A stretch of DNA of 64,000 bases, taken from positions 620,001 to 684,000 of the forward strand of contig NZ_MOBM01000012.1 in NCBI RefSeq assembly GCF_003732275.1, read 5' to 3'. The stretch comes from Pseudomonas frederiksbergensis. Lineage in GTDB: Bacteria > Pseudomonadota > Gammaproteobacteria > Pseudomonadales > Pseudomonadaceae. Under the pieces are notes generated by a model. It saw only the letters and a program-made list of their open reading frames with translations, searched no databases and was not told the DNA's origin. Of the stretch, positions 55,686 to 64,000 are shown one piece after another. Position numbers and translations under genes: made by a program. Every line of letters begins with the position of its first letter. Position 1 is the stretch's first letter.

Positions 55686-56357
55686 CTACCGGTCCGAGCC
55701 TGTGCCAAGTCGCCCCTGCCACCGATCCAATCCAATCACCAGCAGCGCAATCAGCACAAACCCCGCCAACAATCCCCCTGCATTCACAAACACCTGTGGA
55801 TAACCCAGCTTGTCCACATCAATGAACGGATAGGGATAAGCCGCCAGCAGATGCCCGCGCCATAACGCATAGCCGAAGTACACCAGCGGATAGATCACCC
55901 ATACCGCAATGTACTTCAGCCGTAACGTCCCTTTGGGCACACAGAACCACCAATAAGCCAGAAACAGCAGCGGCATGACGTCATGCATCAACTCATCGGC
56001 CAGCCATTGCCAGCCTTCGGGATGCCACAAATGGCGTAATAACAGGCTGTACGCCACACCGACCACGGCGATGCTCACCGCAATTCCACTGCTCACCCAC
56101 GGCTGCAAAAACCAGCGCCGCGCCGCCGATTCCCGGGACGTCAGTTCACAGGTCAGCACCACCGCCACCAGCGTGTTGGTCAGCACGGTGAAAAAACTGA
56201 AAAAACTCACCAGCCCACCCAGCAGACTGGCCGCAATACTCCAGCGTGAGTAAAGAATCAGGTACATCTGAATGCTTAATCCCGCCCAACCCAGAATCGC
56301 CGCCACAGCAACATAACGACGCCTCGCGGCAGAACCTGGCGTCGAGGGTATGACCAT
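55686..56357 (-). CDS. Pr6Pr family membrane protein
   Basis: A 223-residue inner-membrane protein with about six spans, opening YVAVAAILGWAGLSIQMYLIL with later FFSFFTVLTNTLVAVVL and FIDVDKLGYPQVFVNAGGL. The FFTVLTN and YPFIDV features fit the Pr6Pr family, whose function is unknown. The start at 56357 follows the VF530 gene by two bases; longer in-frame versions overlap that gene. Confidence 0.82.
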   Translation of the reverse strand: MVIPSTPGSAARRRYVAVAAILGWAGLSIQMYLILYSRWSIAASLLGGLVSFFSFFTVLTNTLVAVVLTCELTSRESAARRWFLQPWVSSGIAVSIAVVGVAYSLLLRHLWHPEGWQWLADELMHDVMPLLFLAYWWFCVPKGTLRLKYIAVWVIYPLVYFGYALWRGHLLAAYPYPFIDVDKLGYPQVFVNAGGLLAGFVLIALLVIGLDRWQGRLGTGSDR

Positions 56358-56359
56358 GC

Positions 56360-56590
56360 TCAGACCGGTCGCTTGGTGCGCATCAACTTCACGTACAGGC
56401 GTTCGACCTTCTCCCGCGCCCATGGGGTTTTGCGCAGGAATGTCAGGCTCGACTTGATGCTCGGGTCACTCTTGAAGCAGCGGATATCGATACGCTCGGC
56501 CAGCCCCGACCATTCGTAGTGTTCAACCAGGGCGTTGAGAATTTGTTCCAGCGTCACGCCGTGCAGCGGGTTGGTGTTCTGTTCGATCAT
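56360..56590 (-). CDS. VF530 (DUF2132) family protein
   Basis: A 76-residue protein, [20 protein letters not shown] with a helical [37 protein letters not shown] core. This is the compact VF530 fold, annotated as DNA-binding by structural likeness; no direct function is known. The start at 56590 gives the family N-terminus; upstream in-frame sequence is REP DNA. It probably shares a transcript with the Pr6Pr gene. Confidence 0.9.
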   Translation of the reverse strand: MIEQNTNPLHGVTLEQILNALVEHYEWSGLAERIDIRCFKSDPSIKSSLTFLRKTPWAREKVERLYVKLMRTKRPV

Positions 56591-56696
56591 GCCGGGCCTT
56601 CGAGCGAAGTGGGAATTGGAAGCCGCGCACCTTAGCCGAGGGCTTCGTTGGGGGGAAGCTATCTGTTTGCTCTCTGTTAAATGTAGGTGACCTTGG

Positions 56697-56760
56697 AAAG
56701 ATCGCAGCCTTCGGCAGCGCCCACAGGCGCGTAGGAGCTGCCGAAGGCTGCGATCTTTTG
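56697..56760. repeat. REP doublet, family C (close-packed)
   Basis: AAAGATCGCAGCCTTCGGCAG and GTAGGAGCTGCCGAAGGCTG face each other with only about 12 bases between. It lies in the 350-base gap between the VF530 gene and oprB; the remaining 180 bases before oprB presumably hold its promoter, where I recognise no specific motif. Confidence 0.9.
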
Positions 56761-56940
56761 ATTTTGCTTTGTTCAATGGACTATTACCAAATCCGAAATG
56801 ATCCATGTCAGTAAAAGCCCTTTCTCTATGTGTAACAGAACATTATCCTTACGCCCGTCCAGCTGAAACGCTTCTCCCCTGCTTCATTCCTGCTGCGTTC
56901 AGTTCACCCCCTTTAGAAAAAGACCAAGAATTACTTCTCT

Positions 56941-58323
56941 ATGCCTGATTTTCAAACTCCGCGAGACAGCGCTGTCTTACTCCCTGTGGCCAATCGAAAA
57001 GCCCTCAACCTGATCGGCGGTTTCACCGCGTTGAGCCTCGCCACCTGCACCCAGGCTGCGCCGGCCTTCGATAGCGATTCGCCGTGGATGCTCGGCGACT
57101 GGAACGGCACGCGCACCGAACTTTCGGAAAAAGGCTACGACTTCAAGGTCGATTACACCGGTGAAATGGGCAGCAACCTGCACGGCGGCTACGACCATGA
57201 CCGCACCGCTCGCTACAGCGACCAGTTTGGCTTGGGCACCCACCTGGACCTGCAGAAGATTCTCGGCTGGGACGATGCTGAATTTCAGCTGACCATCACC
57301 GAGCGCAATGGCAACAACATCAGCAACGACCGGATCAACGATCCGCGGGTCGGCGGTTTCACCTCGGCTCAGGAAGTCTGGGGCCGCGGCCAGACCTGGC
57401 GCCTGACGCAGATGTGGTATCAGCAGAAATTCTTCGATCAGAAGCTCGACATCAAAGTCGGCCGCTTCGGCGAGGGCGAAGACTTCAACAGCTTCCCCTG
57501 CGACTTCCAGAACCTGGCGTTCTGCGGCTCCCAGGTCGGCAACTGGGTTGGCGACATCTGGTACAACTGGCCGGTCAGCCAGTGGGCGATGCGCGTCAAA
57601 TATCACCTGACGCCGGAGCTCTACGCGCAAGTCGGGGCTTACGAGCAAAACCCGTCCAACCTTGATCGCGACAACGGCTTCAAGCTCAGCGGCAGCGGCA
57701 CGCAGGGCGCGATTCTGCCGGTGGAACTGGTCTGGACTCCAAAATTCAATGGCCTGCCGGGTGAATACCGCGCCGGTTACTACTACAGCAACGCCAAGGC
57801 CACCGACGTCTACAAGGACAGCAACGGCCAGCCTGCAGCCCTGAGTGGCGAGGCTTATCGCAGCGCATCGAGCAAGCATGGCGTGTGGCTGGGCGTGCAG
57901 CAGCAGCTGACCAGCCGCGCCAGTGACAACTCTCGGGGCCTGAGCGTGTTCGCCAACGGCACGATGCACGACAAGAAGACCAACGCCATCGACAACTACG
58001 TCCAGGCCGGCGTCGTCTACAAAGGCTTGTTCGATGCCCGCGCCAGGGACGACATCGGTTTTGCCCTGGCCCGTGTGCATGTCAACCCGGCCTATCGCAA
58101 GAACGCCGAGGCCACCAATCAGGCCCGCGCCGTCTTCGACTACGACGACCCATCGTTCCTGCCGCCGCAAGACACCGAATATAGCGCCGAACTCTATTAC
58201 GGCGTGCACGTCACGAACTGGCTGACCGTGCGCCCGAACCTGCAATACATCCGCCACCCCGGTGGCGTGGACAAGGTCGATGACGCGCTGATTGGCGGGA
58301 TCAAGATCCAGTCGTCGTTCTAG
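56941..58323 (+). CDS. oprB: Carbohydrate-selective porin OprB
   Basis: A 460-residue outer-membrane beta-barrel for glucose and related sugars. The mature protein begins near FDSDSPWMLGDWNGTRTELSEKGYDFKVDYTGE, the OprB hallmark, and ends in KIQSSF with the terminal Phe needed for barrel assembly. The signal peptide is preceded by an extra 15 or so residues if ATG 56941 is used; GTG at 56986 would give a more ordinary signal peptide, but neither has a strong ribosome site. It lies upstream of gcd, so sugar entry and periplasmic oxidation are encoded side by side. Confidence 0.93.
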   Translation: MPDFQTPRDSAVLLPVANRKALNLIGGFTALSLATCTQAAPAFDSDSPWMLGDWNGTRTELSEKGYDFKVDYTGEMGSNLHGGYDHDRTARYSDQFGLGTHLDLQKILGWDDAEFQLTITERNGNNISNDRINDPRVGGFTSAQEVWGRGQTWRLTQMWYQQKFFDQKLDIKVGRFGEGEDFNSFPCDFQNLAFCGSQVGNWVGDIWYNWPVSQWAMRVKYHLTPELYAQVGAYEQNPSNLDRDNGFKLSGSGTQGAILPVELVWTPKFNGLPGEYRAGYYYSNAKATDVYKDSNGQPAALSGEAYRSASSKHGVWLGVQQQLTSRASDNSRGLSVFANGTMHDKKTNAIDNYVQAGVVYKGLFDARARDDIGFALARVHVNPAYRKNAEATNQARAVFDYDDPSFLPPQDTEYSAELYYGVHVTNWLTVRPNLQYIRHPGGVDKVDDALIGGIKIQSSF

Positions 58324-58337
58324 GATTCATGCAAAAC

Positions 58338-58428
58338 CTGTGGGAGCGAGCCTGCTCGCGATATCGGTATGTCAGTCGACATCAATGCTGAATGTTAAGC
58401 CGCCATCGCGAGCAGGCTCGCTCCCACA
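58338..58428. repeat. REP doublet, family B
   Basis: CTGTGGGAGCGAGCCTGCTC and GCGAGCAGGCTCGCTCCCAC form the two arms in the gap between oprB and gcd. It may trim or stabilise the oprB message. Confidence 0.92.
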
Positions 58429-58534
58429 AGGACCGCATCAACTAAACAGTTTTTCTATGAACCATGCCCGCGCCAGATCGTCATCTACAGTGAACTTGCG
58501 CGGGACTACTTAAAACGTCACGGAGAACCACACT

Positions 58535-60943
58535 ATGAGCGCTGATGGTGCTTTCAGTCGAAGCCGTCTGCTACCGAGCCTGCTCGGTATCGTGCTTCTA
58601 CTAATGGGCCTGGCCTTGCTGGCCGGGGGGATCAAGCTGAGCATGCTCGGCGGCTCGCTGTATTACCTGCTGGCCGGTATCGGCCTGATGCTGACCGGGG
58701 GGCTGCTGCTGGCCGACCGTTACGCGGCGCTGAGCCTGTACGCGGTGGTGCTGTTCGCCAGTACCGTCTGGGCACTGTGGGAAGTCGGCCTGGACTGGTG
58801 GCAACTGGTGCCACGTCTGGCGCTGCTCTTCACCCTCGGCATCGTCATGCTGCTGCCATGGTTTCGTCGCCCATTGCGTACCGGCGAATTCAACCCGGTC
58901 GGCACCGGCGTGCTGAGCGCTGCCGTGGTCATCGCCGGTATCGCCGCGCTGGCCAGCCTGTTCACCCACCCGGGTGAAATCAAGGGCGAACTGGATCGCG
59001 ACGCCGTGCCTGGCATGACCAACACCGCCCCGGCCATGCCCGACGGCGACTGGAACTCCTACGGCCGCAGCGCCCATGGCGATCGTTACTCGCCACTGGC
59101 GCAGATCACGCCGCAGAACGTCAGCAAACTGGTGCCCGCCTGGACCTACCGCACCGGCGACCTGCCTGGCCCGAACGATCCGGGCGAAACCACCGCCGAA
59201 AACACCCCGCTCAAGGCCAACGGCATGCTCTATGTCTGCACGCCGCACAGCCAGGTGATCGCGCTGGACCCGGACACCGGCAAGGAACTCTGGCGTTTCG
59301 ATCCGAAGCTCTCCACGCAAAACGCGGCGAACTTCAAGGGTTGGGCGCACATGACCTGCCGTGGCGTGACCTATCACGATGACGCCGCCTACGCGTCCGA
59401 GCAGAGCCCGACCGGCACGGCCAACGCGCCAGTGACCAGCGCCTGCCCGCGCCGGATCTTCCTGCCGACTGCCGACACCCGTCTGATCGCCCTGAACGCC
59501 GACACCGGCAAAATGTGCGAAGACTTCGGCAACGGTGGCCAGGTTGACCTGACAGCCAACATCGGCGGCTTCACCGCCGGCGGTTACTACTCCACTTCGC
59601 CACCGGCGGTCACCAAAGACCTGGTGGTGATTGGCGGCCACGTGACCGACAACGTTTCCACCGACGAGCCAAGCGGCGTGATCCGCGCGTTCGACGTGCA
59701 TACCGGCAAACTGGTGTGGAACTGGGACAGCGGCAACCCGGACGACACCACGCCGATTGCCGAAGGCAAAACCTACACTCGCAACTCGCCGAACATGTGG
59801 TCCATGTTCAGCGTCGACGAAAAACTCGGCATGCTCTACCTGCCGATGGGCAACCAGACCCCGGATCAATTCGGTGGCGCGCGTACCCCTGAATCGGAAC
59901 TGCACGCCGCCGGCCTGACCGCGCTGGACATCGCCACCGGCAAGGTGCGCTGGCACTTCCAGTTCACCCACCATGACCTGTGGGACATGGACGTCGGCGG
60001 CCAGCCAACCCTGATGGACCTGAAAACCGCAGACGGTGTGAAACCGGCGGTGCTCGCGTCCACCAAACAAGGCAGCATCTACGTGCTGGACCGCAGCAAT
60101 GGTCAGCCGATCGTGCCGATCAAGGAAATTCCGGTGCCGCAAGGCGCGGTGGAAGGCGACCACACTTCGCCGACCCAACCGATGTCCGACCTGAACTTCG
60201 TGCCGCCGACCCTCAAGGAACGCGACATGTGGGGCGTGACCCCGTTCGATCAGATGCTGTGCCGGATCGACTTCAAATCCCTGCGTTACGACGGCATGTT
60301 CACCCCGCCGTCGCTGCAAGGCTCGATCGTTTATCCCGGTAACTTCGGCGTGTTCGACTGGGGCGGCATGTCGGTTGACCCGGTTCGTCAGATCGCTTTC
60401 GTGAACCCGAGCTACATGGCGTTCAAATCGAAACTGATCCCGGCCGCCGAAATCGCCAAACAAGGCCCTCGCGTCAGCGAAACCGAAGGCGTGCAGCCAA
60501 ACAAAGGCGCACCTTACGGCGTGATCCTCGAAGCGCTGCTGTCGCCAATGGGCCTGCCGTGCCAGGCACCGGCCTGGGGTTACGTGGCGGCGGTCGATTT
60601 GACCACCAACAAAACCATCTGGAAGCACAAGAACGGCACCGTGCGCGACAGCTCGCCGGTTCCGATCCCTCTGAGCATGGGCGTACCCAGCCTGGGCGGC
60701 ACCTTCACCACCGCAGGTGGCGTGGCCTTCCTGAGCGGCACCCTCGACCAGTACCTGCGCGCCTACGACGTGAAAAACGGCAAGCAACTGTGGGAAGGCC
60801 GCCTGCCAGCAGGCGCGCAAACCACACCGATGACCTACACCGGTAAAGACGGCAAGCAATACGTGCTCGTTGTTGCGGGCGGTCACGGATCGCTGGGCAC
60901 CAAGCAGGGTGACTATGTGATTGCATACAAACTGTCGGAATAA
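58535..60943 (+). CDS. gcd: Membrane-bound PQQ-dependent glucose dehydrogenase Gcd
   Basis: An 802-residue quinoprotein that oxidises glucose to gluconate in the periplasm and passes electrons to ubiquinone. Five N-terminal membrane spans occupy about residues 10-150, followed by the PQQ beta-propeller, beginning DWNSYGRSAHGDRYSPLAQITPQNVSKLVPAW. Propeller motifs such as TPLKANGMLYVCTPHSQVIALDPDTGKELWRFDP and YLPMGNQTPDQFGG are conserved. The length matches E. coli Gcd (796). A ribosome site GGAG stands before ATG 58535. Periplasmic gluconate production also underlies phosphate solubilisation in soil pseudomonads. Confidence 0.96.
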   Translation: MSADGAFSRSRLLPSLLGIVLLLMGLALLAGGIKLSMLGGSLYYLLAGIGLMLTGGLLLADRYAALSLYAVVLFASTVWALWEVGLDWWQLVPRLALLFTLGIVMLLPWFRRPLRTGEFNPVGTGVLSAAVVIAGIAALASLFTHPGEIKGELDRDAVPGMTNTAPAMPDGDWNSYGRSAHGDRYSPLAQITPQNVSKLVPAWTYRTGDLPGPNDPGETTAENTPLKANGMLYVCTPHSQVIALDPDTGKELWRFDPKLSTQNAANFKGWAHMTCRGVTYHDDAAYASEQSPTGTANAPVTSACPRRIFLPTADTRLIALNADTGKMCEDFGNGGQVDLTANIGGFTAGGYYSTSPPAVTKDLVVIGGHVTDNVSTDEPSGVIRAFDVHTGKLVWNWDSGNPDDTTPIAEGKTYTRNSPNMWSMFSVDEKLGMLYLPMGNQTPDQFGGARTPESELHAAGLTALDIATGKVRWHFQFTHHDLWDMDVGGQPTLMDLKTADGVKPAVLASTKQGSIYVLDRSNGQPIVPIKEIPVPQGAVEGDHTSPTQPMSDLNFVPPTLKERDMWGVTPFDQMLCRIDFKSLRYDGMFTPPSLQGSIVYPGNFGVFDWGGMSVDPVRQIAFVNPSYMAFKSKLIPAAEIAKQGPRVSETEGVQPNKGAPYGVILEALLSPMGLPCQAPAWGYVAAVDLTTNKTIWKHKNGTVRDSSPVPIPLSMGVPSLGGTFTTAGGVAFLSGTLDQYLRAYDVKNGKQLWEGRLPAGAQTTPMTYTGKDGKQYVLVVAGGHGSLGTKQGDYVIAYKLSE

Positions 60944-60963
60944 GCGGTAGCGGCAGTTAAAGC

Positions 60964-60997
60964 AAAGGCGACTCCTGTGAGGGGGTCGCCTTTTTTT
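60964..60997 (+). terminator. Rho-independent terminator of gcd
   Basis: AAAGGCGAC pairs with GTCGCCTTT around a loop of about a dozen bases, followed by a seven-T run, 20 bases after the gcd stop. Confidence 0.95.
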
Positions 60998-61026
60998 GTG
61001 CTCGATTGTTTCAAGTCACCCATCCC

Positions 61027-61116
61027 TGTAGGAGCTGCCGAAGGCTGCGATCTTTTGATCTTGTGTTCTTGAAGACGCCGGAAGATCAAAAGATCGCAGC
61101 CTTCGGCAGCTCCTAC
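61027..61116. repeat. REP doublet, family C
   Basis: GTAGGAGCTGCCGAAGGCTG and CAGCCTTCGGCAGCTCCTAC, with inner GATCTTTTGATCTT and AAGATCAAAAGATC, lie between the gcd terminator and lon. Confidence 0.92.
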
Positions 61117-61229
61117 GCGCCTGTGGGCGCTGTCAAACCCCTGAACACACACGCTGAAATATCCAGAGCCATTGAAACCACCCCCCACCTGCCCCATCTA
61201 AGACCCATACCCTATTGCGCAGGTGCCCC

Positions 61230-63647
61230 ATGACCGACCAGCAAGAATTCCCCGAAGACACGAGCGAATACGCCGAAACAGACAACGTCGAACACCACTC
61301 CACCGGCAAAGGCCTCGCCCTGCCTGGCCAGAACCTGCCGGACAAGGTCTACATCATCCCGATCCACAACCGGCCCTTCTTCCCGGCGCAAGTACTGCCG
61401 GTGATCGTCAACGAAGAGCCGTGGGCCGAAACCCTCGAACTGGTCAGCCAATCCGATCATCACTCCCTGGCCCTGTTCTTCATGGACGCTCCCCAGGAAG
61501 ACCCGCGCCACTTCGATACCAAAGCCCTGCCGGAATACGGCACCCTGGTCAAAGTCCACCACGCCAGTCGCGAAAACGGCAAACTGCAATTCGTCGCCCA
61601 GGGCCTGACCCGGGTGCGCATCAAAACCTGGCTCAAACACCATCGCCCGCCGTACCTGGTGGAAGTCGAATACCCGCACCAGCCCACTGAGCCGACCGAT
61701 GAGGTCAAGGCCTACGGCATGGCGCTGATCAACGCGATCAAGGAACTGCTGCCGCTCAACCCCCTGTACAGCGAAGAGCTGAAGAACTACCTCAACCGCT
61801 TCAGCCCCAACGACCCGTCGCCGCTGACCGACTTCGCCGCCGCGCTGACCTCGGCCACCGGCAGCGAGCTGCAAGAAGTGCTCGACTGCGTGCCAATGCT
61901 CAAGCGCATGGAAAAAGTCCTGCCGATGCTGCGCAAGGAAGTCGAAGTCGCGCGCCTGCAGAAAGAAATCTCTGCCGAAGTTAACCGCAAGATCGGCGAG
62001 CATCAGCGCGAGTTCTTCCTCAAGGAACAACTCAAGGTCATCCAGCAAGAGCTGGGCCTGACCAAGGACGATCGCAGCGCCGACATCGAGCAGTTCGAGC
62101 AACGCCTGACGGGCAAGGTGTTGCCGCCCCAGGCGCAGAAACGCATCGAAGAGGAAATGAATAAACTGTCGGTCCTCGAGACCGGTTCACCTGAATACGC
62201 GGTGACCCGCAACTACCTAGACTGGGCGACCTCGGTGCCTTGGGGCGTGTACGGCGAGGACAAACTCGACCTCAAACACGCACGCAAGGTGCTGGACAAA
62301 CACCACGCCGGCCTCGACGACATCAAGGACCGCATCCTCGAATTCCTCGCGGTCGGTGCCTATAAAGGCGAGATCAGCGGCTCCATCGTCTTGCTGGTGG
62401 GCCCACCGGGCGTGGGCAAGACCAGTGTCGGCAAATCCATCGCCGAAACCCTGGGCCGGCCGTTCTATCGCTTCAGCGTCGGCGGCATGCGCGACGAAGC
62501 CGAGATCAAGGGCCATCGCCGCACTTACATCGGCGCGCAACCGGGCAAACTCGTCCACGCGTTGAAAGACGTCGAAGTGATGAACCCGGTGATCATGCTC
62601 GACGAGATCGACAAAATGGGCCAGAGCTACCAGGGCGACCCCGCTTCGGCGTTGCTGGAAACCCTCGATCCTGAACAGAACGTCGAATTCCTCGATCACT
62701 ATCTGGATTTGCGTCTGGACCTGTCGAAAGTATTGTTCGTCTGCACCGCCAACACCCTGGACTCGATTCCCGGCCCGTTGCTGGACCGGATGGAAGTGAT
62801 TCGTCTGTCGGGTTATATCACCGAAGAGAAAGTCGCCATTGCCAAGCGTCACCTGTGGCCGAAACAGCTTGAGAAAGCCGGCGTGTCCAAGGGTAGCCTG
62901 AGCATCAGCGACAACGCATTGAAAGCCTTGATCGACGGCTACGCCCGTGAAGCCGGGGTGCGGCAGCTGGAAAAAAACCTCGGCAAACTGGTGCGAAAAG
63001 CCGTGATGAAGCTGCTCGACGAACCGAAAGCAGTGATCAAACTCGGCCCGAAAGACCTGGAAGCCTCCCTCGGCCGACCGGTATTCCGCAACGAGCAAGT
63101 GCTGTCCGGCATCGGCGTGATCACCGGGCTGGCCTGGACCAGCATGGGCGGCGCCACACTGCCGATCGAAGCCACGCGCATTCACACCCTCAACCGTGGC
63201 TTCAAACTCACTGGCCAACTGGGGGAAGTGATGAAAGAGTCGGCAGAAATTGCCTATAGCTACGTCAGCTCCAATCTGAAGCAATTTGGCGGCGATCCGA
63301 CGTTCTTCGACGAAGCCTTCGTCCACCTCCACGTACCGGAAGGCGCCACGCCGAAAGACGGCCCGAGCGCCGGCGTGACCATGGCCAGCGCCCTGCTCTC
63401 GCTCGCCCGCAATCAGTCGCCGAAAAAAGGCGTGGCCATGACCGGTGAATTGACGCTGACCGGGCATGTACTGCCGATTGGTGGCGTGCGCGAGAAGGTG
63501 ATTGCAGCGCGGCGGCAGAAGATTTTCGAGTTGATCCTGCCGGAGCCCAACCGTGGAAGCTTTGAAGAGTTGCCGGATTATCTGAAGGAAGGGATTACCG
63601 TGCATTTTGCCAAGCGCTTTGCGGATGTGGCGAAGATTCTCTTCTGA
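61230..63647 (+). CDS. lon: ATP-dependent Lon protease (second-type LonA)
   Basis: An 805-residue AAA+ serine protease. The N-terminal substrate domain (VYIIPIHNRPFFPAQVLPVIV) is followed by a coiled coil, the ATPase with Walker A GPPGVGKT near 391 and MLDEIDKMG as Walker B, and the protease domain with the catalytic dyad Ser713 (PKDGPSAGV) and Lys756 (REKVIAA). The acidic, variable N-terminus (MTDQQEFPEDTSEYAETD) and lack of clpX or hupB neighbours suggest that this is the second Lon copy carried by many pseudomonads, not the clpX-linked one. The ATG at 61230 follows CAGGTG. Confidence 0.95.
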   Translation: MTDQQEFPEDTSEYAETDNVEHHSTGKGLALPGQNLPDKVYIIPIHNRPFFPAQVLPVIVNEEPWAETLELVSQSDHHSLALFFMDAPQEDPRHFDTKALPEYGTLVKVHHASRENGKLQFVAQGLTRVRIKTWLKHHRPPYLVEVEYPHQPTEPTDEVKAYGMALINAIKELLPLNPLYSEELKNYLNRFSPNDPSPLTDFAAALTSATGSELQEVLDCVPMLKRMEKVLPMLRKEVEVARLQKEISAEVNRKIGEHQREFFLKEQLKVIQQELGLTKDDRSADIEQFEQRLTGKVLPPQAQKRIEEEMNKLSVLETGSPEYAVTRNYLDWATSVPWGVYGEDKLDLKHARKVLDKHHAGLDDIKDRILEFLAVGAYKGEISGSIVLLVGPPGVGKTSVGKSIAETLGRPFYRFSVGGMRDEAEIKGHRRTYIGAQPGKLVHALKDVEVMNPVIMLDEIDKMGQSYQGDPASALLETLDPEQNVEFLDHYLDLRLDLSKVLFVCTANTLDSIPGPLLDRMEVIRLSGYITEEKVAIAKRHLWPKQLEKAGVSKGSLSISDNALKALIDGYAREAGVRQLEKNLGKLVRKAVMKLLDEPKAVIKLGPKDLEASLGRPVFRNEQVLSGIGVITGLAWTSMGGATLPIEATRIHTLNRGFKLTGQLGEVMKESAEIAYSYVSSNLKQFGGDPTFFDEAFVHLHVPEGATPKDGPSAGVTMASALLSLARNQSPKKGVAMTGELTLTGHVLPIGGVREKVIAARRQKIFELILPEPNRGSFEELPDYLKEGITVHFAKRFADVAKILF

Positions 63648-63670
63648 ACATCATGTAGCGCCAACAAAAC

Positions 63671-63738
63671 CGCCATCGCGAGCAGGCTCGCTCCCACAGG
63701 TTTATGCAATCCTTGTGGGAGCGAGCCTGCTCGCGATG
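63671..63738. repeat. REP doublet, family B (close-packed)
   Basis: CCATCGCGAGCAGGCTCGCT and GTGGGAGCGAGCCTGCTCGC face each other with about 18 bases between, right after lon. Confidence 0.92.
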
Positions 63739-63849
63739 ACGTCGGCACTCACGACGCCAAACTCTCGTTACCTCAGGTCTGGCTGTCACACTTTGTCTCA
63801 TCTTCAGTTATGCTCGCCGTTCGTCGTGAATGCCGGAGCCACTGATCTT

Positions 63850-64000
63850 ATGTCCCCCACCCGCCTGTTGATCCCCCTCGCCCTCGCCCTGCTGAGCGCT
63901 TGCGCCACGCAATCGAAACAGAACGTGACCGTGGAAAAACAAAGCGAATGCCCGGTGCAACTGAACAACGGGCAGAACCTGATCCTGACCCTGCCAAGCA
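63850..64000 (+). CDS. Lipoprotein, start only (possibly protease-inhibitor I42 / chagasin-like)
   Basis: The window ends after 50 codons. A lipoprotein signal MSPTRLLIPLALALLSACA has the lipobox LSAC, so the mature protein would be anchored through that Cys. The following VQLNNGQNLILTLPS resembles the first strand of chagasin-type (I42) peptidase inhibitors, which continue NPTTGY, but the decisive part lies beyond the window. The lipoprotein call is secure; the family is a suggestion. Confidence 0.75.
   Translation, partial: MSPTRLLIPLALALLSACATQSKQNVTVEKQSECPVQLNNGQNLILTLPS

Noticed and set aside
58601..60886. 761-codon open frame antisense to gcd
   Set aside because: Long antisense frames are common opposite high-G+C genes. 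The translation is rich in H, R, V and G with no domain pattern, while gcd on the plus strand is unmistakable.
62217..63605. 462-codon frame opposite lon
   Set aside because: Shadow of the Lon ATPase and protease domains; no motif of its own.

Overview
The window reads as chromosomal DNA of a fluorescent-group Pseudomonas. The evidence is the high-G+C codon use, the acidic amino-acid module aatJQMP-aauSR, the glpR-glpD junction, oprB-gcd, and at least three families of paired REP-type palindromes in almost every intergenic gap. No rRNA, tRNA, CRISPR array or complete insertion sequence is visible. Product names come from reading motifs and family resemblance; no database search was run.

Layout. 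1-2.0 kb: 3' end of glpR, then glpD behind a palindromic operator. 2.1-9.5 kb: glutamate/aspartate ABC transporter aatJQMP with a sigma-54 promoter and two AauR-type operator half-site pairs, followed by its two-component system aauS-aauR and a translationally coupled glpM. 9.6-12.3 kb: a DsbA-family oxidoreductase, a small DUF6124-type protein behind a strongly structured leader, and an exported alpha/beta hydrolase. 12.6-15.9 kb: divergent metE/metR. 16.2-17.8 kb: a Nudix-LysE-GNAT operon. 18.1-28.1 kb: a signalling island made of a YN-GYP response regulator divergent from five tightly packed genes: a receiver-PAS-GGDEF protein with degenerate EAL, a receiver-GSDEF-EAL protein, a diheme cytochrome c peroxidase, a DAHL-type histidine kinase and a receiver-histidine kinase. 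28.3-35.3 kb: an FMN-binding glutamate-synthase-like protein, three membrane-linked glycosyltransferase genes (GT39-like, GtrII-like, GtrB) and an OpgC-like acyltransferase. 35.4-38.1 kb: a frameshifted ProY-type permease and a frameshifted REP-associated transposase (RAYT) between two copies of its likely REP doublet. 38.2-46.6 kb: a large bifunctional penicillin-binding protein and a 1,708-residue toxin/effector-like protein with leucine-rich repeats and a NEL ubiquitin-ligase-like C-terminus. 46.7-53.7 kb: a six-gene CS1/CFA-I type chaperone-usher fimbrial cluster with two adhesin paralogues, behind an AT-rich control region. 54.1-55.6 kb: a YqjI/YqjH-like metal-responsive PadR repressor and siderophore-interacting reductase behind a perfect 18-bp palindrome. 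55.7-64 kb: Pr6Pr membrane protein, VF530 protein, oprB, gcd, a Lon protease and the start of a lipoprotein.

How the parts work together. The aat/aau block is a self-contained sense-and-import circuit. The 18-28 kb island looks like a periplasmic redox sensor wired through two kinases to an opposed cyclic-di-GMP cyclase/phosphodiesterase pair, and is my best candidate for an undescribed system. The DUF6124 leader, with complementary TTTAGTAG/CTACTAA copies and a Shine-Dalgarno sequence in a small hairpin, is the best candidate for an undescribed RNA element.
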